A program made the translations under genes and the position numbers. This document shows, in pieces, positions 27,552 to 40,184 of a stretch of 64,000 bases of DNA (the stretch's first letter is position 1; every line of letters begins with the position of its first letter). The stretch comes from Rhynchospora pubera (Eukaryota > Streptophyta > Magnoliopsida > Poales > Cyperaceae): the NCBI GenBank assembly GCA_028095005.1, contig CM051460.1:72207676-72271675 (forward strand), read 5' to 3'. The notes under the pieces were generated by a model. The model did no database searches. It saw only the letters and a program-made list of their open reading frames with translations, and had not been told where the DNA came from.

Positions 27552-27557
27552 AATAAA
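27552..27557 (+). terminator. Candidate poly(A) signal of the carboxykinase gene
   Basis: AATAAA, 42 bp after the TGA stop, followed by T-rich sequence. Plant poly(A) signals are loose, so the cleavage site is not determined. Confidence 0.45.
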
Positions 27558-28376
27558 GGATTGAGATGAGGTCCTTCAAATTTAGTTATGTTATATGATG
27601 TGTGTTTTTAATTAATTTCAGAGTCGATCAAGACATGTTGTGTCTGATATTTTAGAAGAATATATTCTTATAATTTGTACACTTTAGTGAAGACCACTTG
27701 GCTAATAATATAGCTGTATTAGATTTGTATTTGATCTCCATATATGTGTGTTTATGCTTATGGAAATACGTCTCTGAGCTCACAAGCATGCTTTAAAAGA
27801 CTATAACTCCACAACTTAATTAGCAGCGAACACAAATCTACTTAATTGAAAACTGAAAAAAAGAAGGCGATTTCAAGGGGTTTTATTAAGCAGGGAAGCA
27901 CTCATAATTATTGGAAGATTTAAGGCGCAAAAGTAACTTTATATATTTTCATTACCCTATTTTTTTCCCTTTTGCTCTTCTTCTTCTTCCATCTTCCCTT
28001 ATGAATTAGAAAATATTAAATTAAGAAATTGTGACACACTGACACTGACATAGATGGATAACAAAGTCAGAGGGCATTAAATTACTTAATTATAAGATCG
28101 TATTCCACGTAGAGAGCTAATAGATATATCACTCAGCCTGTGTGTTCCTTGGTCCATCTATCCTGGCTACAATTCATATACTCAGAATGCTGATTGCAGT
28201 CATGATTAGAAGTTAAAATATGACAATAATAAAATAATATTCGTAAAATAGTAAAACTTATTTTTTCTAGCGATTTTGATATTTTTCTATTTGCAAATCA
28301 TATTCAGCGACTTCGATCGACAATTTGAATATAAAAAAAATATGATTTGAATCATTTGTATTTTGATTAATTATAA

Positions 28377-28518
28377 CATCAACGTTAATACATAAGCAAG
28401 TTTCTCTACGTAGTATGAAAATGTTGTTTTGGCTAAAAATTATTGCTATCTTTAAAAATTATGATTTGAACATCAACGTTAATACATAAGCAAGTTTCTC
28501 TACGTAATATGATTCGAA
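28377..28518 (+). repeat. Local direct duplication, offset 94 bp
   Basis: ACATCAACGTTAATACATAA and the following GCAAGTTTCTCTACGTA occur at about 28377 and again at about 28471, each accompanied by TATCTTTAAAAATTAT downstream. A small tandem duplication with some loss. Confidence 0.8.
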
Positions 28519-30404
28519 TCATTTGTATTGTCTATATAACTATCTTTAAAAATTATTTATACAAGTAATTTGGATCTGTGAAAAATAATCATTAATTCGG
28601 ATTGGCGGCTATTTCAAAATTCGTTGTGTCGCCAAATGTAGAATATATAGCACTCAAATTTTTGTTATTTTAGTTGTATTTAAAAATAGATATCATTGAT
28701 CCGTCTAAAAAGTGAATAGGCGAATACCAGTACTCTTGTGTTGTTCCAACTCTTCCTCCAAAAATTTTTGTGTATCAAAATCTTTGTCATTGACATTAAC
28801 ATAACAATTTTTTTTTAAAATTTCTGTACATGTTTTATGTAGATTTTATGGCATCTTTGTCATTGACATTATCGTATTATGACTAATAGATACACAACTA
28901 GTTAACTACTATTGACAAATAACCATTTGATTATTTATTAATAATTATGCAGAACTGGATTAACATCCAGCTGGGCTTTATTGTAAAAGATCTGTTTCTA
29001 TCAATGAGTTTGGAAGCCTTCTATGAGTCGTTGACAGTTAATGACTCAACATATTTTTTCTGTTGCTGTGCACAAAATCTTCCAATTTCCAACATGACGT
29101 GTCTTTTGGCACCGTATGTGACTCCAACAGACCAAGAAAGGCAAAAATATTTTGGGCTAAATTTTAAGTTATCACAATATTGAAAGTTTAAGTCAAGCAT
29201 CGATTTTCTTATATTATTGTTAGAAATGTCAGATTCAAAGACTTTGATTTGTCAAAGAGTTCGAGTCGTGAACTAAATTGAGATATCATTATTTGAGTTG
29301 ACGTGTAAACTAAATTTTAGAAACAATTCCGTACATTAGCTTGTACTCTTTGGATTAGTGTATGCTCAAGTCAGAGATGACTTTTCCTATAAATTGGTGA
29401 TAAGTTTTTTCCCCTATTTTACAAGGCTTTTTCAGTTTAATTTTAAAAATTTTTGTAATAAATGGAAAATTTGTGAAGATTAATGTGTGTAATTTTAATT
29501 TAGATGTTTACTGTAAATTTGGAGTAACATCCTATAGGTGAAAAATTAAAGGTATTACAGATATTGAAAAAACTTATATATCCGGAATGAGGAATGAACA
29601 GTGCCGGACTATGTATTTTCTGACGCTCCTATGTGGAGGTAATATGACGCTGGTCAATTTGACCCATACAATAGTGTCTTATGAACCGTTGTATGAAAAG
29701 TTGTATGAAGGTGAACTCACATGGATCTATGAGGGAGAAAATGTCTTCTTCTGTTGGTTTTTTGTGCACTCAGTGCATTCATCCTTAGCAAGACCATATC
29801 TTTCCTTAGTGTGAGACGGGGACCATGTATCTCTTGGTCTATGAAATTTGTATGCTATTGGTCCATGTGCATGTAGGCTTAAATCACTCGGATTTACTGT
29901 GTCCAATTATTTTGTTTGCAATTGAATGATTGTAAGTCGATTTTTATAGTTATTATGATTCGTTATAGGATAGGTTGCATAGGAGTGGGTTCACAATCAT
30001 TTAAATTTCTTTCTTTCTATATGCTCCTGTTCTACTGACCACCGGTGAATCAATTGATATACGTCCTATTACGTTTCCAGCTTTGTGGAGGCCCATCCTG
30101 ATTTGATTTCGGTAACAAATGATGCGCCCTCCTTTTTCAAATTATTATGCAGATGTTCATACACATTTACCTTTTTGTCTCTTCTAATTAAATTTGATTC
30201 ATTGCCTCACACCAGTACACCACTCTTATTGTAGTAATTAAAAAACAGTTCAAATGTTTTAATTTGCTTAAGTTTATTGTAGTATGTGATAATTTATCCT
30301 TGTATAATCGTATTTCAAAAATACTAGGACAATGTTAACAAATAAATCACATAAAGTGATGATAGACTCCAAGTGTGGTATAACATTTTGTTTACTGCAA
30401 TCTT

Positions 30405-30474
30405 GACTGGTAGACAATCCAATTTCAAGTTGCGGCTCCTGACTGGTAGACAATCCAATTTCAAGTTGCGGCGG
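30405..30474 (+). repeat. 36 bp tandem duplication
   Basis: GACTGGTAGACAATCCAATT followed by TCAAGTTGCGGC occurs at 30405 and 30441, two units with a 36 bp period. A following GGAGCCGCAACT is an inverted copy of the unit end. Confidence 0.85.
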
Positions 30475-31280
30475 AGCCGCAACTGAAGGATCTTGTTACT
30501 AACAATTTGTAATGTAATGTTAGAAAGGAAGACAACCATTTAGTTTAGTCTTTATTGCAGTTAATATGTCAATTTTTCACATTTTGCAGCCGTTAGAACA
30601 TACTTAAAATGAAAAGAATTGAATTGTACCTGTTAATTGGAAAAAATACTTAAATGAAATTTATGGCCATTATTCACGGTTTAAAATCAAGGCTTAACTA
30701 ATACTGTATGCAAGGTTAATAAATGATTATACACACAATTGTAACGGTTAAAAATCAAGGTTTAACTGATACTGTATAGATATGTTGTTTCTTTGGCAAA
30801 TGTGTTTTATTACAAATAAGCACGGTGAGTCAATTAATTGCGTTTTAAAACGACGAACATTGAGATGTGACATGATGTACAGGATATATACATACGAACC
30901 ATCATATTAATTAGGCAAAACAGATCTTGTTTATTATACTCTCCTGGTTTCTAAAGCTGAATTTATTTACCGTACAGTAATATTTGATTTGCCAAAAATT
31001 AAATGTGGAATAATAATACAGGCAGGATATTTATGGAATTACTTCAATCGCTATGTCAATTTGCCTCTGGTTCCATATAAGACACCAAGAACACTATGAA
31101 TTTTAATAAAATATAAAAAAAAATAAATTGATGAATGCAACACAGAGCCATTCCAAAACCTGAATCTTACCCAACTAATCTAACTTGATCGGTACTAAGT
31201 CAGATTTCCAGAGATGCCAAGAAATAAATTTAATCCATGACCAATTATCATTCGTCTCATCTTGTACTCAACATTATCAT

Positions 31281-31316
31281 TCTTCCCTTCTTCCCACACC
31301 TCATCCAAACGGAGTT
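31281..31316. mobile_element. Solo end of the GGCTCCGTTTGGAT MITE family
   Basis: TTCTTCCCACACCTCATCCA followed by AACGGAG matches the right ends of the other copies (for example 11695-11715). The core and left end are absent, so this is a truncated copy. Confidence 0.4.
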
Positions 31317-32987
31317 ACCTAAGTCCCCAACACTATGGAACCTCTTTGTCATATCAATAAAGCCCTAAACCTCATTCGGTACTATACTCTTCCATACCAT
31401 CAAAAGGTGCCCCCCCACCAAACTTGGCCATGGCACCACATCATGAACCAAAATATAATCGACTACCATTAACTACCATAATTAAATGATAAATAAAACA
31501 AATAACACAGGACATTAATAAAAAATCTTAAGATCAATAAAATTAAACCATGCCATCAAAAGTGTCCCCATTGAACCATATAATAAGTAAATATTTGACT
31601 ATAAACCCACATAATCCCATAAACCAAATTCCCACCATATCGAGTTACTTTCAAATTTGCACATCAAAATTATGAGAGATATAATATGCAAATAACTAAT
31701 ACCAAAAAATGCACAATGCAATGAAAATAAAATACATTTGTAAATTGTTTACGTACAATAACTCTGACTGAAAAATATCTTATTATGTCTAATACCATCT
31801 AAATCACTCAACATTTCAGTACCAAATTTAAAAATTTGCAGCTAAAAAGAAACAAAACAACATGCTACTTGTGGCGGCTTTTTCGTCATTCTCCCCCTCG
31901 AAGAATTCCTCGGGGAAAAATGGAAACATAGCCTTAGATTCACCCCCCTTAATATTCAATCTCTATAGCGGGTATCTCTCGAAGACAAGAGAATTCTAAC
32001 AAGAGTCGCTTCTTAAAAGGATTTCTTGATTTAGCGTGTCCTTTCTTTCCAATAGACGCAAGCCCCTATTGTTAATTACCATGTAGTTGCCTACGAGAAC
32101 CTCTAATTAAGGGACCTGAAGGATACAAACGTAATGGGCTAGGAAAAGAGATTTACGGAGTGCTATTATTTTGGCTCAAATCAGACTTAATTGATGATAC
32201 CAAACCTAATCTACGAGACCCAGTTAAGGACCATCAAATTTCTAAAGATTTTTGGCTTAAGGGATGGTTTTCGTTTGAAAGAAGAGCTCTTCATATAGAG
32301 TCATTTAGGAGTTGTTTGATAAGAATTCAATTTTAAGTCATACGACGCTAATCTCAAGCTCAGCGAGGGACTTTTCCTCAAATGAAGAGGTTTTGGCTTT
32401 GACTTTGGGTTTTGTGTTTTACCTTTTAATTTTTTTGATGTTTCTCTTTGGATATTGGTGGTTTTTATTCACTTCGGTCGTTTTGTACTTTTGGCTTTTA
32501 GAAGTTCCTTTTTACAATTTTGAATATACTTATTTCTGAAGATATTTGACTTTTGAAGATATCATTCTCGAAATCATTTAGACCATTGTTGTAATCGAGT
32601 ATACTTAGCTTTTGAAAATATCATATTTGAAATTTTTATTTTGAAAATACTTATCGTGAATTTTAAAAATTTTATAAACGAGTTTACTAATTTTCTAAGA
32701 TTTATAAATTCATTTTTATAGTAAAATACTTCAAAAATACAAAAAGCCAATACTTTGACACAATTTCATATCAAAGTATAAGTGAACTTGATTTATTTGG
32801 ATTTTTAGAATTTTATTGATATTTTGTTTGTATTTTTTTGGATTTCATACTATTTTTAATGATTTTTTTAAGTTTTCTATTTGTATGGAATTTTCTGATT
32901 GGTCCACGTAGACGCAGGGTGTCGAGGTGGCTACTCTGTAGGTCTGGTTTGGCGCTGATTGGATCCGTTGACGTGCGCCGGATTTCA
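31317..32987. other. Intergenic DNA
   Basis: No gene supported. The hydrophobic frame at 32312-32539 is T-rich low complexity. 32540-32760 contains loosely repeated TTTGAAGATATCAT/TTTGAAAATATCAT segments. Confidence 0.45.
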
Positions 32988-32995
32988 TTTGAGGA

Positions 32996-33235
32996 TAGGG
33001 GTGGGCGCAGTATACCGCGAATACGCGAAATCGTTCCGTTCTGTCCATGCGGAACGTGTAACGGAATGAAATTTCGTGATTCGTTTGTGCATTTTATAGT
33101 GTAAATATAGCTGTTCCACCACGTTCTGTCGAAACAGAACGAATAACGAATCATTCGATTCGTACCGTTACTAAAATGGAATGGAAAACGGAATGATCCC
33201 ATTCCATTTCCGTTATACACGTTATCCACCCCCTA
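32996..33235. mobile_element. hAT-type MITE with intact target duplication
   Basis: The 240 bp element starts TAGGGGTGGGCGCAGTATA and ends TATACACGTTATCCACCCCCTA. It is flanked on both sides by the exact 8 bp TTTGAGGA (32988-32995 and 33236-33243), the hallmark length for hAT. The interior is rich in GGAACG/CGTTCC and ATTCGATTCG subterminal motifs. The minus-strand frame spanning 32813-33229 arises from this element and is not a gene. Confidence 0.9.
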
Positions 33236-33243
33236 TTTGAGGA

Positions 33244-35428
33244 GGCGAAGTGATGTGTGCTTTTTAGGTACACAAGGCTAATTAAAAATCCTAACCCTAA
33301 TCAGTCGGAATGCTAGCGCACTATCCTACCGCGTAGTACTTAGGGACCGATCCCACAGGGAGGCGGTTTAGAATTGCCGGACTAACAACTTTGGGTAATC
33401 TAAACCTTGCAAGTAGTTGGATTGGTGTTTAAACTACGTACAGGGGTAAAATAGAAAAGTAAATAAATAATGCAAATGCTAGTGCAGTATGGGATGAAGT
33501 TGCACTGGGCTTAGTGCGACCAAGGATGCAGGTGAAGTGCTGAAACAGGATGCAGGCTAAGATGCAACTAGTTCAAGACAGGATGCAGTCTACCCATGAT
33601 TTATAACAAGTGCGCAAGTGATCAAATAAATTGCACAACACAATAGAAATAATTAACAACAACCACCCATAATAACTAAAATAAATGCTACATTAATTAA
33701 AGCAAGAGTAAGAGCTACAGCATAATCCTAAAATTATTTTAGCTACTCATGAAACAAAAATAAAACAGCAATGAGTTTGAACACAAATAATATCACAAGA
33801 GATAAAGATATAAAGATGCAACCAATCTTCTTGGCCTTCATTTCTAGAATCGAGTGCTGCACCCCTCTTTCCTCCTTGCTGTCACCAAGAGAGAGGTAGC
33901 TGTCGCCCCAAGAGAGACCAGGGCCGAAACCCTAGGTCAAAATTCAACCAGAGAGAAAGAAAAAGAAAGAATAGATATGAAATTCTTGAATTGAGAGGTG
34001 AAAAAAGTTTATTTGGACAGCATCATTTCTTCTTTTTATTGTTGCCTTATTCAACCTTCCCCCATTTCCTCCTTGATTTTCTCTTTTTTAGTCCGGAGAC
34101 CTTGAAACCCTTTCCATTTCAGCCTTTGCAATAAAGAAAATTGGATCTGAGAGGAATAACTAGTTGTCGCTTGAGATAGAGCGCAGTTTCCAAATCTGCG
34201 CATAGGGTGCAATGCACCCTGGAATACAGGTGCATCGCCAAGTCTGTAACACCTCATTTCCTAGTGGATGCACCCTGGGATGCGGGTGCACCCTCAAACC
34301 TGAAATGCAACAAAAATAACAAATCGGCGGTATCTCTATCTTTCGTGTAAAATGGACAAAATGATATAAAATGAACGTGAAAAAGACATAAGTTAGAAAT
34401 ATAATTAGGCTTAGCCGGACACAAATACTATGTAATTTTCATGTTCATCACGAAGCTTTGCCGAAAGGCCCTTCATTTATTTTTATTCACAACCGAGTCC
34501 CTCTGAAAGCACTCCCCGACGATCTACGCCACTATTGACGGTGAAACTGAGCTCGTTGCACTCGAGAGGTTAAGGGGAGTTCGAAGGTTGTCTCCGATCA
34601 TGTTGCGTCGCTTTCATCTGGCCGGAGGATCGAAGTTTTAGTCGAGCAGATTATAAAGTTAGTATTCAATTTAGTCCCTGTACTTTTATATTTAAGTTTC
34701 ACGATGGTTACCGCCACCATGGTCGGTGAGGCTGAGTCAGTTAGGATCGTGAATGAGAGTAGAGTTCAGCGGTGTGGTTAATTGGTGTCGCGTATGCCCA
34801 ATTTAATGGAGGTGCCGAATACTGGTACAGCTTGGTACAGTAGCGGTACAGAGGGTTATCGAGAGGGTCAAATTTCACTTTACTTACTCCAATTCTACTG
34901 TACACATGCACTAAGTGCTATCAAAACTTGTCAATTTGACAATTATTCATTAAGCTCATGACAAACTTGAACAGCACCTTGCTTTTGGATTCTGCTCTTA
35001 TGCTACACGTACGGTCTCGTATAGGGAATGGCATTCTATGTACAATCCTTATCAGTTCAACATGTGTTTGGTATAAGCCTTTTACACATGATACCGTGCA
35101 GGTCATCTTATACAATCTCATAATCAAAGGTATAGCCGTGGCTGTCTACAGACAGGCAAATAATGTTTGATATCATTAAAGTGTACAACAAAGTCACTCA
35201 ATAATATAGTCATATAAAAAGGAAAAATCAATTTATTCTTGTAAGGCAACCTGTGACTTTATTGACGAAGGAAAGAAAGAGAAAATGTTTTTACCATATT
35301 GAACTTCAGCAGCTGAGAATCAACATATGAAAATTAAACAAAGGAATGATCAAGTAAACGAGATGCCCCTTGATGACAGGTCTTAAAAGTGTCATTGACC
35401 AGTCGTTGACCTCCAGTTCACTACCAAA
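33244..35428. other. Intergenic DNA, possible non-coding retrotransposon relic
   Basis: 33290-33400 contains GGGACCGATCCCACAGGGAG followed by GCGGTTTAGAATTGCC, a motif that looks like a dispersed plant repeat associated with non-coding LTR-type elements (recalled, not tested). 33480-33600 and 34200-34310 repeat GGATGCAG and GGTGCA motifs. No matching LTR pair, primer-binding site or coding domain was found, so the assignment is tentative. Confidence 0.35.
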
Positions 35429-36868
35429 TAGAGCTGGGCAAAAAAAAAATCGTAACTCGTGAATTAATCGAACTCGCCTCGAAAAAAACTCGGATATGAC
35501 TCGAATTAGAAAAAATCGAGTTACTACAACTCGAGTTAGGCCCAATTCGAAATTAAATGACGTGATTTCGAGTAGAGTCCAACTCGATCGGCCCATATCT
35601 CGAGTTATCCGTGCACAGCCCAGCCCATTTCGGAATATTATCGAGGTCTAGCCCAAAATTTCTTTCGCTGACTAACTTAGAGCTCTCCTCAATCTCTCAC
35701 GCTCAAAGGCTCAATCCTCTCACTCTCTCACGCTCGCTCTGCTCTCCTTAGTCAGTTTCTCCTCAATCTCTCCTCTCACTCGCTTACCGTCGTTCCGCCG
35801 CTCACCGCCAGTCCGCCGCTCTCCTCACTCCTCTGTCCTTTCACGCTCACGCCTCAATCTCTTCTCACTCTCTCAACACAAAGTCGTAGTTCAAGTTCAT
35901 TGATGCTCTTTCTTACTCTCTCAACTTCTCACTACTGCTCGAGTTCATTGCCTCCGATCCCTTCAGGTATGCATGGTTTTGTTTCTATTTTGATTAGAAA
36001 TCTGTTTTGTTTAGGATCTTTATTTCTGCTTTGTGTTTCTATTTTGAGCAGTCTTGGAAAGTTAGTATTGAACTATTGATTGATTTGAAAGGAAGCTTTT
36101 GAGCTCAATCTGAACTCATTTTACATAAATTTTTGGACTAATCAAATGAGAAACAAGCTGACCTATTGCTTAAGGGAGAAACAAACTGATTAAATGAGAA
36201 ACAAGCTGACCTCTGCTTTGTGTTCTTTTTAGTTCTCTTGTGTAGATTGAGATTAGAGATAATGCTAACAATTAATTTTATTTTCTCTGAATTATTTTTT
36301 ATAGGAACATGAACTGAGGCAGTTTAAAGAGAGTGGGAAAGAAAGCTGATGTCGTTTAGTTAATTAGGTCATTAGGTGTTATATTTTGCTAATATGCCCT
36401 TTAGGCTTTAAACTGTAGGCGTAATCAGATTATCAGATCTACCAAGATTTGTTTTTTAGAGAACTAATGTACCAAGATTTGTTGGTCTTTTAAAATTCTG
36501 CTATAGATTAATGGATGTATCATGTATGTGCTATTCAGACATTTCATTTGTGCTATTCAGCTATTTTGTGCTATGCATATCAGCATATGTTACAGTTATA
36601 CTGATATGGAATATAGAATTATGGATTAATAGATGAATTCTGTTTCAGTTGCTTATATGAGTTATATCGGTGCCTTACTGCCTTTCATAATGCATCATTT
36701 GTTAAATAATGTATACTTTATTGGCCTTGCACAATAGAAAAATCAGAATTTCGAGCATAATTTTCGAGTTACGAGTTAACTCGAGTATTCATGACTTGAT
36801 TTCGAGTTGGTCATGGAAACTCGAAACTGCTTTATGAATAAGTCGCGAGTTAACTCGAAATATTTCGA
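35429..36868. mobile_element. Internally deleted hAT-like element
   Basis: It begins TAGAGCTGGGCAAAAA, typical of plant hAT ends. 35450-35610 and 36745-36865 are dense in CTCGAGTT/AACTCGAG subterminal motifs on both sides. 35650-35970 is a CT-rich leader (CTCTCTCACGCTC repeats) ending in CAG|GTATGC, like the 5' UTR of a hAT transposase gene. No transposase reading frame follows, so the coding part was lost. The right terminal repeat is not recognisable and no target duplication is seen, so the right border is approximate. Confidence 0.5.
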
Positions 36869-37640
36869 AATTCACTAAAAAGGAACCATACTTTTACAGA
36901 GTCGAGCCTTGTAATTTCCTATAAGAATGAGAAAGATCAACCAAGAAGGACCAGGATGAACTTTTCACAAAAGGACTTACAAAGAACACTAAAACTAACA
37001 AAATCTTGGACTTCACATGCCATGTTGACATTGAAGAGGAGAGTAACTAATGCTAAGTAACACAGTTCATTTCAATTCCACAATTGATTATAATTGCAAG
37101 AGACAATAAGATTCAGAGGCAAGAAAGAATTTTCACTAAAGTCCATGAAGATTAAGATATTCTATTTTTATCACAATCATGTCCTTTTTAACAATCTATA
37201 TCACACCATCTCACCGATATACAAGTTCAGAAGTAATCAGGTCATGTCAGAGTATCCTTAAAAGCCGCATTTATGCACATTAGTCCAGAACTTAAAGGAA
37301 ATAAGACGAGACAAAATTTTGGCAGCAGTTTGACTTAAATACCTAAGAATTACACACAAAAGTCCTCTAATTCGAGCTATGCAAGCTCTCATTAAAGGAC
37401 CATGGCCTAGAACTGAGGAATCCTCAGCTTAGACCGTGAGTTGTACCTAGTCATGAGGAACCCTCAAGCTAGGTCGCCTTCTCCGGTCTCTGTCTAAGGA
37501 CCCCTTAGCATAGACTTTAATGGAGATAGGCAAGGTGATCGGACCAGAGATTAGGGAAAAGAGGAAGCAATCAAGAAGGAATGGCAAAAGGAATTAAATC
37601 GCAAGAACTTTACCACTGAAACTAAAATCAACCTCAACCT
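36869..37640. other. Intergenic DNA
   Basis: No gene supported. 37380-37560 has imperfect repetition of GAACTGAGGAATCCTCAGCT / CATGAGGAACCCTCAAGCTA. Confidence 0.4.
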
Positions 37641-37648
37641 TTGCTAAT

Positions 37649-37815
37649 TGATCACCTAATACCATGGAACCCATGGCATAGGCTCTCAAACTTCCTATAT
37701 TTCAGTCAAGAAAAAACCAAGAAGACAATCAAATTACAAGAATTTCCCCTCTAAAGCTGAAACGATCTTAATTGATCACCTAATACCATGGAACCCATGG
37801 CATAGGTTCTCAGAT
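37649..37815 (+). repeat. Tandem duplication with a CCATGG palindrome
   Basis: TTGATCACCTAATACCATGG followed by AACCCATGGCATAGG occurs at about 37648 and 37764, about 116 bp apart, followed in both cases by TCTCA and a TCAATCAAGAAA-like stretch. The inner CCATGGAACCCATGG is itself an inverted repeat. Confidence 0.8.
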
Positions 37816-38200
37816 CTCCAAATTCAATCAAGAAAGACCAGAAAGACGATATTTTAATCAAATGCTACTTAATCCATGCTCAAAAGACAGAATTGAGAAG
37901 TTCAAGCATTCACAAAGCACGATCTAGCAAATTTATTTCAAAATCTCGTAATGACACACAATTCAATCACAATTTACCTCCTTCTTTACCAATCTTGCTT
38001 CAATACGACTTCTTCTTTGTAATTACACTTGTAATTTCACCTCTCTCTCTCTCTCTCTCTTTCTACCTATGCACGACAAGTGCTCGACCTAATGTCTACC
38101 TATTCCTCTCTTTCTTGAATGGTGTGCGTGTGTGTGTTCTGATCTGGAAAGGAGAGACCGAGAGATTGTGAGAGAGAGCCTCAGTTCTCCTTTGGCCCCT

Positions 38201-38210
38201 CTATTTATAG
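38201..38210 (-). promoter_or_regulatory. TATA-box-like promoter on the minus strand
   Basis: Read on the minus strand this is CTATAAATAG followed by AGGGGCC, a near-ideal plant TATA box. CT-rich and CA-rich leader-like sequence follows toward 38040. No open frame of gene size lies downstream on that strand, so it may belong to a transposon or a non-coding unit. Confidence 0.4.
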
Positions 38211-39791
38211 GCAGCAGCGAGGGATCTGGAGACTTCGAATCGATGGTGTCACGCACAAAAGCCTGGCGGTTACGTTCCTTCTCTGGCTTTAACGGCATTC
38301 TGTTGAGATCTCTCCTCTTTCCTTTCCTTTCTGCGCTTCTCTTCCGTGCTCCAGGCGCACTGGAAAACAGATCGACCAAGGGGTCATCTCAGCGATATTT
38401 CTCACCTTGTCTCCTGAATGAACTCGGTACTTCGTGAGCCGCGTATTATCTCTCAAAACTGTCAGAGGAAGTGAAGCAACGGAACAGGTGCATCCATCCC
38501 TTGCTTCTGTACGGATGGAAAGATTTTCTGGTTTTGAAAAGGCTGCCGATCTTCTATTTTGCGTGGTATTAATGGACATATCCATTTACTAGGTTTATTA
38601 ATTTTCAATGGCTGTTGAAACGAAATAAATTCGTTGAGGCAATTCTCCATGGGTTTTCTTCATGGAAATTGATGTGTAGACTCACCAAAATTATGGAGAA
38701 TCTAGTGGTTCCAATATTTTTCTGAAAATACCCCTCCAACTATTTTATTTAATTTCTCCAAATGTGAGGGTTTCTTTGCATAAAATGGCATCTCTGTAGC
38801 TCCTTTGACCATTCTAAAAGCATCATAATTTTCTAAATGATCTCCTGGATTTTTGGATATTTTTCTTTGATTTTTGGGATCCATTTGACATTTTTGGTGA
38901 GTTTCTAAAGTTTCTTGTAAATTGGTATGTTTCTCCAATCATGAAAATTTAGGGTCAAACACTACTGTTTTATAACCTTAATAACACGGGAAAACCAAAA
39001 TCCTGTCACAAATAATCCACTACTTCTCGGCGCCACAATATCTTTCTTTTCAGCTTTCAAGGAGAAGCGAGCTCTGAGTCACTGCAAATTAGTTTGTTAT
39101 TTATCTACACTACTTATAAAGCACCCCTATAAAAATAGTAAACTTGTCATATAAAAGGAGTAAATTTGTCAGATAAAAGAGTGTAAACAATTCTTATATC
39201 AATTATGGACCATTGATTTGTGTAATTTGATTTGATCAGTGATCTGATTAAGGTTAGTCTTTTCTTTAAAAAAAATAAGTTACTACCAAATTAGCTATTT
39301 ATTTAAAAGGAAAGACTAAATTATTGATTTTACCATATCTTTATTGTCTAACATGTAACGTTTTAAATATAACAAAAAATAATATTAATATTTTATTTGC
39401 CCACGTATTGAGGGCATCTTTTGCTAGTTATTTACAATGAAGACAGTTTACAAATATTGTTGAAGTTAGAAAATAAATTGTTACCAAAATATTGTACTTC
39501 TTTTATGTCCATGAAGATTCTCCTCCTAATCATCTTAGAAGGATCCAATTTGCCAACACCCTCAAGCTTTTTCCAGTAAATTGTAGGAGATGAAGATTGT
39601 ATTCTCATATACATAAGCAAAATTATTTATAAATAAATAAAGCTTTGCAACACCAAAACAACAGCACTATTACCTCTGATAATAAATAAAGAATATAGAT
39701 AAGAAATCCAAGTGAGGTACAAATTTTAAATTTCTCACATACCATCATATATATAGACATAATAGTAACGGAATCTCAAATAAATGCATTC

Positions 39792-40184
39792 ACTGAGCAT
39801 ATGACAAATTATCATTATAAATAAGACAAACTTAAGAAAATTTCTAACAGATCATCATACATAAACCCAACCGAAAACAGATCGACATTCTCTCCTCCTC
39901 TGAGCCCCCCACGACAGGTCGCTTCCACGACGACACCACAAAACGCTTCTACCGCAGCTACGACCGCGCCTTCTTTACTGGACCCACACCGAAGACAAAG
40001 ATGCCCTTCATGGTGGATCCCTACCTCTTCTGTTCCAATATTCTTTGTTCCTTTCTTCTCTGTTCCATTCCATTCAAAATATAGATGTGTAACAGAAAAT
40101 TTTATTGACAACTTGAACTGAGCATATGACAAATTATCATTATAAATAAGAAAAACTTAAGAAAATTTCTAACAGATTATCATA
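39792..40184 (+). repeat. Pair of about 68 bp direct repeats flanking about 255 bp
   Basis: ACTGAGCATATGACAAATTA through AAATTTCTAACAGATCATCATA occurs at 39792 and again at 40117 (offset 325), with a few differences. The segment between includes a GC-richer stretch (39890-40020). The layout could be a duplication, or a short element left between repeated target DNA. Confidence 0.75.

Larger units (their letters stand above)
27558..31274. other. Intergenic DNA downstream of the carboxykinase gene
   Basis: AT-rich with short local duplications described separately. The 75-codon frame at 29587-29814 has no motif and no splice context. No gene supported. Confidence 0.5.

Noticed and set aside
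32813..33229. 138-codon minus-strand frame
   Set aside because: It mostly overlaps the hAT MITE; its content derives from the element's repeats.
39880..40030. GC-richer segment with a protein-like translation (RFYRSYDRAFFTGPTP)
   Set aside because: Only about 40 codons, no start or splice context and no family I can name.
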